Origin: Gammaproteobacteria bacterium
GTDB taxonomy: Bacteria; Pseudomonadota; Gammaproteobacteria; QOAV01
Assembly: GCA_003972845.1 (NCBI GenBank)
Contig: QOAV01000156.1
Coordinates: 1-11,247, forward strand
Length of the DNA: 11,247 nucleotides
Direction of reading: 5' to 3'
Below the pieces are notes generated by a model. That model did no database searches and was not told where the DNA came from. It saw only the letters and a list, made by a program, of their open reading frames with translations. This document shows, piece after piece, positions 7,093-11,247 of the stretch. Numbering within the stretch: the stretch's first letter is position 1; every line of letters starts with the position of its first letter. The translations under genes were made by a program, and so were the position numbers.

Positions 7093-7455
7093 TCAGAGTC
7101 TGGCCGGTTGTGGCGGCGCATTGAAATGCAAAGACACATCAGCGTGTTTGGTTTTTTCCAGATGACTGCAGGCATGGTCGACCTGGGTATGGTTGCCCGA
7201 TATGATCACCAGAAAGAAACCGCCAAAAACCAGACACTTGTAGCAATGCAGATTGGCTTCCTGTACGCCCAGCAAGGGCAACTCATCATCCAGCATTTCC
7301 AGACCCTGCGCGGCGACGAGGCCTTCCTGCACATGCTCGCCGATCAGAGAAATACTTTTTGCGTCTACACCAACATCAAGCAATCGATCGATCGCCTGCT
7401 TCGCATCCCGGTACCGGATAAACACCGCGATACAACTGCTCGCCTGTTGAATCAT
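7093..7455 (-). CDS. YflT-like (general stress protein 17M-type) small protein
   Basis: A 120-residue protein. The N-terminal module CIAVFIRYRDAKQAIDRLLD (8-27), followed by VGVDAKSISLIG (28-39), has the strand-helix-strand pattern of heat-induced stress protein YflT and related GSP-17M domains, in which a strand is followed by an (A/E)xxAIxxLxxxG helix. The C-terminal block FLVIISGNHTQVDHACSHLE (81-100) resembles the second module (a (V/I)SG strand, then a helix). The glycine-rich hydrophobic segment usually between the modules is short here (KCLVFGGFF, 73-81), so a full membrane span is doubtful. Start ATG 7455 is the first in frame; AAAGG is directly adjacent and GGCGG lies further upstream, so the RBS is not ideal. 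It has its own palindrome (site D) upstream and converges with DUF308 copy 2. Molecular function unknown. Confidence 0.78.
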   Translation of the reverse strand: MIQQASSCIAVFIRYRDAKQAIDRLLDVGVDAKSISLIGEHVQEGLVAAQGLEMLDDELPLLGVQEANLHCYKCLVFGGFFLVIISGNHTQVDHACSHLEKTKHADVSLHFNAPPQPARL

Positions 7456-7492
7456 CCTTTAGCCGCCTTTTCCGTCCCGTCCCTTTCGGGCA

Positions 7493-7536
7493 AGCATATG
7501 AACGGCGTCTGGCGCAAACTGTCACCTGGGTGACTT
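7493..7536 (-). promoter_or_regulatory. Crp/Fnr-type operator (site D) with class II-like promoter
   Basis: On the plus strand 7519-7536 reads CTGTCA-CCTGGG-TGACTT; one arm is perfect and the other differs in its last base. The centre (7527.5) is 72.5 bases upstream of ATG 7455, the same distance as for site B. With the centre at -41.5 the -10 hexamer on the minus strand falls at 7498-7493, reading TATGCT, and the start point at about 7486, giving a leader of 31 bases. Confidence 0.6.
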
Positions 7537-7579
7537 TTCCGAGTAAAGAAATCGGTCTGCCCACTGGGCGGCCAGCCGT

Positions 7580-8329
7580 TCAACCCGCTTGTGAATATTG
7601 CCTGCCCAGGTCGTCAGCGTGCCGCCGAAGCTTTCTCAGATCATCGATGATGAGATGATGGTTTTCATAATGCAGAACGCCATCCCTCTTCATCGACTGT
7701 AAATGCCGGTTTACCACCTGGCGCGCAGAGCCGATCATTCTGGCCAGTTCTTCGTTGGATAGATCATGCAATAAATCCACATCCAGCCCGTCGGCAACAT
7801 CGTCAGAGGGCTTGCTGTCAACAGTGGCATAGCGCAGGATCATGCGCGCCAGCCGGGCGTGCGTATCGTACAGGCTGATATCCTCCACCAGCGCCTCCCG
7901 CAAGCGTATCTGCCTGCCCAGATAGGGGAAGAGATTCCGGTTGAATTCAGGGTGTTCGCTGACCCACTGACGCACTGCTTCCACAGGTGCTGATATCAGT
8001 TTGACATCATCCAGGCTGGTGGGAATCACGGGGTTTTCCTTGCCATCCAGTAGACTCAGCACGTCATACACATCGCCTTCGCGCAAAATCATCAGAACCA
8101 CTTGCTTGCCGCTACCGGGGTTCACCTGCGTCAGTTCCAGACGCCCGTCCAGAATCACATAGAAACGCCGGTTCGCCAGCCCACTATCGCGAATCACGCC
8201 CTTGTTCCAGGATTCAAAGCGGAAAGATGCCAGCATATCGTCAAGCATATCCAGTGACAGACTGTTGAATAACAATGTCTGTGCGAGGCGGTGACGGCAG
8301 GTTTTGTACAGCGGCAGACTGTTTTTCAT
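7580..8329 (-). CDS. Crp/Fnr family transcriptional regulator (copy 2)
   Basis: A 249-residue paralog of the regulator at 979. The beta-roll spans about 18-120 (FYVILDGRLELTQVN at 56-70, REGDVYDVLSLLDG at 83-96). The linker HPEFNRNLFPYLGRQIR (126-142) matches HPDFNRNFLPYLGERMR of copy 1. The winged HTH is at about 189-218 with recognition helix SARQVVNRHLQSM (201-213), nearly identical to copy 1 (R-Q-x-V-N-R-H-L-Q). One cysteine only (C11), so no FNR-type cluster, and no clear cAMP-contact motif. Start ATG 8329 has CAGGATC upstream at good spacing; the frame stays open to 8377 without one. The near-identical recognition helices suggest both proteins read the same operator, here inferred to be CTGTCA-N6-TGACAG. 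The stop lies 44 bases from site D. It may be an independent sensor, or one of the two may modulate the other by heterodimerisation or competition. Confidence 0.92.
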   Translation of the reverse strand: MKNSLPLYKTCRHRLAQTLLFNSLSLDMLDDMLASFRFESWNKGVIRDSGLANRRFYVILDGRLELTQVNPGSGKQVVLMILREGDVYDVLSLLDGKENPVIPTSLDDVKLISAPVEAVRQWVSEHPEFNRNLFPYLGRQIRLREALVEDISLYDTHARLARMILRYATVDSKPSDDVADGLDVDLLHDLSNEELARMIGSARQVVNRHLQSMKRDGVLHYENHHLIIDDLRKLRRHADDLGRQYSQAG

Positions 8330-8401
8330 CACGATCCTGACCACGCGGCTTGATAGCCCGAAAAAACTGACGGGCACGGTTTATTTTCATAATGCGCCTA
8401 A

Positions 8402-8430
8402 TATATTTCTATTACATTAAGAAAAATCAA
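8402..8430 (-). promoter_or_regulatory. Possible promoter of the second Crp/Fnr gene
   Basis: On the minus strand TTGATT (8430-8425) is followed after 17 bases by AATATA (8407-8402), in a markedly A+T-rich stretch (about 8385-8450) upstream of ATG 8329. The match is moderate and other overlapping hexamers are possible. No CTGTCA palindrome is seen here, so autoregulation through that site is not supported. Confidence 0.35.
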
Positions 8431-8678
8431 ATACAGAAAAATGTACAAGCATTACGGCAAAAAAACATGTCCGCGCAGGGGGGCTTTTTCCGGGATTTTC
8501 GTATTTTTCAGCTGAAATACCACGTAATACCACTTCCGCGGCTGGCCGTGAACGCCCGCTTGCGCGCCCGTCAACACCGTCTGCCTCATGAACAAAATCG
8601 CACAGAGAGAAAAACCCGGTGAAAGCGGTCGCCGCACAGAGGACGTCATGCGCGTACAGATGTTAAAAACTCATATCG
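8431..8678. other. Intergenic stretch without a supported gene
   Basis: Between the second Crp/Fnr gene and the promoter of the DedA operon. Short open frames exist (for example 8588-8791, plus) but have no recognisable domain and no convincing ribosome binding site, and the latter runs over the palindrome and start of the next gene. I see nothing else in this stretch. Confidence 0.6.
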
Positions 8679-8707
8679 TTGCAAAGCAAGGTAAGCTGGG
8701 CGATAGT
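8679..8707 (+). promoter_or_regulatory. Possible sigma-70 promoter of the DedA operon
   Basis: TTGCAA (8679-8684), a 17-base spacer and GATAGT (8702-8707), with a start point near 8714. The 18-bp palindrome at 8737-8754 would lie at about +24 to +41, a position expected for a repressor operator or a leader hairpin. Confidence 0.4.
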
Positions 8708-8736
8708 GCGCTGAAAACACACCCGGCCAATATCAG

Positions 8737-8754
8737 TTTGACACGGGTGTCAAA
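8737..8754. promoter_or_regulatory. 18-bp perfect palindrome ahead of the DedA operon
   Basis: TTTGACAC-GG-GTGTCAAA has eight-base arms that are exact reverse complements. It ends one base before the GGGAGG ribosome binding site (8756-8761) of the small gene at 8770. The half-site order (TGACA then TGTCA) is the reverse of the CTGTCA-N6-TGACAG sites, so a different DNA-binding protein, or an RNA hairpin controlling access to the ribosome site, is more likely. Confidence 0.55.
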
Positions 8755-8769
8755 CGGGAGGTTCATGCC

Positions 8770-8892
8770 ATGTCAGCCGAAATCACATTGATATTCATCG
8801 CTACCGCCGGCTTCATGCTGGCAAAGTGGTTGCTGTTCGAACCGGTTTGTCCACCGCCAGTGAACCGGGCCGCGCCCGGTTTCGGAAGTTAA
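8770..8892 (+). CDS. 40-residue single-span membrane peptide upstream of DedA
   Basis: A 40-residue peptide: MSAEITLIFIATAGFMLAKW is a hydrophobic helix of about 20 residues, followed by LLFEPVCPPPVNR, a proline-rich end with one cysteine (C27), and a short tail ending GFGS. GGGAGG (8756-8761) is eight bases upstream of the ATG. The stop is four bases from the GTG of dedA, and the dedA RBS (GGAAG) lies inside its last codons, so translational coupling is likely. I do not recognise a family. An alternative ATG at 8765 leads only to an eight-residue frame. It may be a small accessory subunit of the DedA protein, a membrane-stress peptide or a leader peptide. Confidence 0.65.
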   Translation: MSAEITLIFIATAGFMLAKWLLFEPVCPPPVNRAAPGFGS

Positions 8893-8896
8893 CAGC

Positions 8897-9502
8897 GTGT
8901 CGGCACAGGAACTGCTCCACTACCTGAAAACCCTGGAGTTCGGGCCGTGGGCGGCATCCGGCATCGTGGTGCTGTTTTTTCTCGAATCGGCGCCATTCAC
9001 CGGCTTGTTCCTGCCCGGGATTTTTCTCATGGTCGCGCTCGGCTCCATCGTGCAGGCGGGCTATGTCGACTTCACGGATGCGATACTGTACGCCAGTTTT
9101 GGCGCGATTCTTGGCGATAGTGTCGGCTACTGGCTGGGCAGGCTGGGCGCAGATTCCGGCATAGTCGCCAGATCCTTGCGCAAAAACAGCAGCAAGCATG
9201 CTCGCATCAATCAGCTACTCGAACGCTACGGCACAATCGCGGTGTTTCTCGGGCGCTTCGCCTGGCTGGTTCATCCGCTCGTGCCGCTGGCGGCGGGTGT
9301 CAGCCGCATCAAACCCGTCTGGTTTTATCTCGCGGACACGCCCGCCGTCATCATATGGGTATTGTTGTATGGCGCTGTCGGCCACTTCGCCACGGGATTG
9401 GCGCGCGCACGAACACTGGAGTTTTTCATCGGTCTGGGTATTGTCGTTGTTGTCGCACTGGTGGTGTTGCTGGTTCGTCATTTCAGGCATCAGCAGACAT
9501 GA
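8897..9502 (+). CDS. DedA/SNARE-associated family membrane protein
   Basis: A 201-residue inner-membrane protein of the DedA family. Signatures in order: FFLESAPFTGLFLPG (27-41, the E-x-x-P-F-x-x-x-x-P-G re-entrant motif), GAILGDSVGYWLGRLG (69-84, the GDxxGYxxGR motif), and GRFAWLVHPLVPLAAGVSRI (119-138, the GRFxxxxRxxxPxxAG motif, with H at the position where many members have R). Two further spans follow (about 143-167 and 175-193). DedA proteins are linked to lipid-carrier flipping (undecaprenyl phosphate, phosphatidylethanolamine), to membrane potential and to antimicrobial-peptide tolerance. The start is GTG 8897 with GGAAG eight bases upstream. The stop overlaps the start of the phospholipase D-like gene (ATGA), which implies coupled translation of two envelope-lipid genes. 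Confidence 0.92.
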   Translation: MSAQELLHYLKTLEFGPWAASGIVVLFFLESAPFTGLFLPGIFLMVALGSIVQAGYVDFTDAILYASFGAILGDSVGYWLGRLGADSGIVARSLRKNSSKHARINQLLERYGTIAVFLGRFAWLVHPLVPLAAGVSRIKPVWFYLADTPAVIIWVLLYGAVGHFATGLARARTLEFFIGLGIVVVVALVVLLVRHFRHQQT

Positions 9503-10554
9503 CAGGCGCCGCAAACATCAATGCTCTCTTGCCGCCCGTCGTTTTTCACCTGGCGACGATACTCGGCGCGCTTCTGGCGCTGCTGCTGGTATCTCGAATT
9601 CTGCGCGACCCGCGCATGCCGGCGGCGACCATGGGATGGCTGCTGATTATTCTGCTGGCGCCCTTTGTCGGTATCCCGCTGTATCTTTTTTTCGGTCAGA
9701 GAAAAATCAGGCATCTGCTGAATCGCAAAGGGAAAATGGATTTTCCCGACACGCCAGACACCGGCCATCACCCACTGAACTCCCTGCTGGTTTCTCTTGG
9801 CATTCCGTCCTCCAGTGACGGCCATCGTGTGGTTTTTCATGCTGATGGCCGCGAAGCATGGGGCGATCTCGTGTCTATGCTTCAAAACGCCCACAACAGC
9901 ATCGACATCGCCATGTTCATTCTGGCGCCAGACAGCGTTGGTGAGGAAATCCTGAGCATTCTGACGCAGAAAGCCCGACAGGGCGTCAAAATCCGCTTGT
10001 TGCTGGACGGCGTTGGCTCGTTCGCCCTGCCCAAGAAGCGCTTGCGACCGCTGGCAAAGGCAGGCGGCGACGTCGCCTGGTTTATCCCGGTGCTGCACAG
10101 GCCATTGCGCGGCAATATGAATTTGCGCAACCACCGCAAAATCATCATCGTCGATGGCGACGCCGTCTGGACCGGCGGACGCAATATTGAACGCGCTTAC
10201 CTTGGGCCGCACTGCCCCGACAATTGCTGGGTCGATCTGAGTTTTGTGCAGCAAGGCCCCGGCGTTCTGACTTATCGGGCAATATTCGAGGCTGACTGGC
10301 GTTTCTCCAAAGGTCTGAATCCGGATTTTGAAATGGATTTTCCACCCGTGCGCACATACGGGCAGAGCCGTATTCAGGTGACGCCTTCCGGCCCCGACGT
10401 GCAGGATGATCCGATTTATGCCACCATACTCAGCGCCTTTTTTGAAGCCCAACAACGCATCATGATCGCCACGCCCTATTTTGTCCCCGACAACAGCGCG
10501 CAGGAAGCGTTGCGACTGGCAGCGTTGCGCGGCGTCGAGGTGGATTTGCTCGTC
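9499..10554 (+). CDS. Phospholipase D family, cardiolipin synthase-like; truncated at the 3' end
   Basis: The recognisable part is about 352 residues. Two N-terminal spans (about 13-34 and 44-66) end in PLYLFFGQRKIR, the PLDc_N region of bacterial cardiolipin synthases. The first PLD domain follows, with NHRKIIIVDG (211-220) containing H212, K214 and D219 of the HKD motif and GGRNIERAYLG (226-236) after it. The second domain begins (YFVPDNSAQEALRLAALRGV, 327-346, then EVDLL), but similarity ends there, before the second HKD. Intact enzymes need both HKD motifs and are about 480 residues. The frame stays open to the window edge, but beyond about 10554 it is the complement of another gene and does not look like PLD protein. 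It starts with ATG 9499 inside the dedA stop. Cardiolipin synthases condense phosphatidylglycerol into cardiolipin at the membrane. As it stands, this copy would be inactive unless the junction is an assembly error. Confidence 0.88.
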
Positions 10555-10557
10555 GAG
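10549..10557. other. Junction of two truncated genes (rearrangement or assembly chimera)
   Basis: The plus-strand PLD gene is recognisable up to the Val codon at 10552-10554. The minus-strand R2-like gene is recognisable down to the PWLDE codons at 10549-10560. The shared stretch CTCGTCGAG is itself an inverted repeat (CTCG-T-CGAG). Leucine codons switch from mainly CTG to CTC or CTT at this point. Confidence 0.7.
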
Positions 10558-11247
10558 CCATGGGAAGGGGGAAGAGGCATGGTGGAATTGGAGTGGGAGT
10601 CCGCAGGCGGAGAGGCGGTGGTCGGCGAGGTATTCGATGTAGGTGGAGAGGGTGTCGGGGTCGAGTCCGGCATCGGCGACGGGGAGTGTGGAGATGAGGT
10701 CTTGCTCAAGTTTGACGCAGGCGGTCATGTGGGTGCTGAGTTCTTGTTGGAATGCAGGTGTCCAGACATCGGGGTTCTCTTCGCGCATTTCGTAGAGGAG
10801 TTTGTTGAAGAGGGCGATGCGGTAGGCGGTGTCTTGGTGGAGCTTGCTGAGGATTTTTCCTGTGCCGGGGAGTTTGTTTTGGGCGGCAAGGGAGAAGAGG
10901 GATGCCCAGAGGGAGACGAATTGGGTGCCTTCCATGCACTGATTGATGAGGAAAATGTTGCGGGCAAGTGCTTGTTTGTTTTCCGTGGTGGTGGTGTCTG
11001 TGGAGCGAGTGATGGTGGAGAGGTTGGCGGTAAGGTATTGCTCCTTGGCTACAATGGAGGGGGCTGCGGCGAGGGCGGCACATTCTGTGGGGTCAATGGC
11101 GAGGGTGCCGTGGAGGTAAACGAGGATGTCGCTGCGGGTGTTTTCCTCATGAACGAAGCGCCCGAAGACGAGTTTGAGTTCGGGAGCGGTGAGGAGGTCG
11201 CGGATGGTGTAGAGATTGGAGGAATGGAAGAAGTCTTGGGACTGCGC
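10549..11247 (-). CDS. Class I ribonucleotide reductase small subunit (R2)-like protein, partial at both ends
   Basis: About 233 residues, open at the window edge. Counting from 11247: NLYTIRDLLTAPELK (11-25), FGRFVHEENTRSDILVYL (28-45), then the long helix CMEGTQFVSLWASLFSLAAQ (104-123), NKLPGTGKILSK (124-135), LHQDTAYRIALFN, ENPDVWTPAFQQEL, YIEYLADHRL, and finally SSPFPWLDE. This order and the NPFPW-type C-terminal motif are those of R2/NrdB, the ferritin-like radical-generating subunit of class I ribonucleotide reductase. Compared with E. coli NrdB from memory, E115 and E204 match E35 and E106, and D237 matches D139. But H118 is R38, Y122 is L42, E238 is T140 and H241 is R143; the E204-to-238 spacing of 34 is preserved exactly. 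A normal di-iron tyrosyl-radical cofactor is therefore unlikely. Leucine is coded by CTC or CTT with no in-frame CTG seen, unlike the rest of the window. The C-terminal tail is lost at the junction. Confidence 0.8.

Noticed and set aside
9490..10548. Long minus-strand open frame continuing from the R2-like gene across the PLD and into the dedA stop
   Set aside because: From 10548 downward it is the exact complement of PLD codons with clear HKD-domain homology on the plus strand. The translated complement has no recognisable domain; it is open only because the triplets are in register and the G+C content is high.
10555..11247. Plus-strand continuation of the PLD frame to the window edge
   Set aside because: The translation is glycine/glutamate/valine rich with no PLD similarity and is antisense to a well-matched R2-like protein.
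1..11247. CRISPR array, tRNA or rRNA genes
   Set aside because: No regularly spaced direct repeats and no cloverleaf or rRNA-like conserved stretches were seen on either strand.

Overview
The window looks like a chromosomal accessory region of a proteobacterium, most likely beta or gamma. This rests on protein style, CTG-rich leucine codons, a moderate-to-high G+C content and strong AGGAG ribosome binding sites; no marker gene fixes the taxon. The theme is the cell envelope and stress. There are two paralogous Crp/Fnr-type regulators, several small membrane proteins, two HdeD-like DUF308 proteins, a MgtC/DUF4010 membrane protein, an amino-acid permease, a DedA protein and a phospholipase D (cardiolipin synthase-like) gene.

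Layout. 1-276: the decayed end of an IS3-family transposase. 277-831 (-): a VOC/glyoxalase-fold protein, divergent from the first Crp/Fnr regulator (979-1710, +). 5165 down to 1733 (-): a tight four-gene operon of DUF308, APC permease, DUF4010 protein and a 49-residue DUF3096 protein. 5166-5946: an intergenic stretch holding an operator-like palindrome and the frameshifted C-terminal remnant of an MBL-fold/beta-CASP RNA-nuclease-like gene. 5947-6141 (+): a 64-residue protein. 6310-6894 (+): the second DUF308 protein. 7455-7093 (-): a 120-residue YflT-like stress protein. 8329-7580 (-): the second Crp/Fnr regulator. 8770-10554 (+): a three-gene operon of a 40-residue single-span membrane peptide, DedA, and a PLD-family synthase. 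10549-11247 (-): part of a class I ribonucleotide reductase R2-like gene that meets the truncated PLD gene tail to tail, with abruptly different codon usage.

How it may work together. Four near-identical palindromes of the form CTGTCA-N6-TGACAG lie between the two regulators. Three of them sit with their centres 72.5, 75.5 and 72.5 bases upstream of the start codons of the 64-residue protein, DUF308 copy 2 and the YflT-like protein. In two of these a TATnnT hexamer falls exactly where a -10 box would be if the palindrome were centred at -41.5. The fourth lies upstream of the DUF308-led operon. I infer a compact, self-contained envelope-stress regulon controlled by one or both local Crp/Fnr paralogs. 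The inducing signal is unknown: the regulators have neither an FNR-type cysteine set nor the usual cAMP-contact motif.

The right end deserves caution. The PLD gene stops being recognisable near 10554 and an R2 homologue begins on the other strand at about 10549. Both are cut at the same place, which fits either an assembly chimera or a real rearrangement. The R2-like protein is itself odd: aligned with E. coli NrdB, the radical tyrosine, both iron-ligand histidines and one ligand glutamate are replaced.
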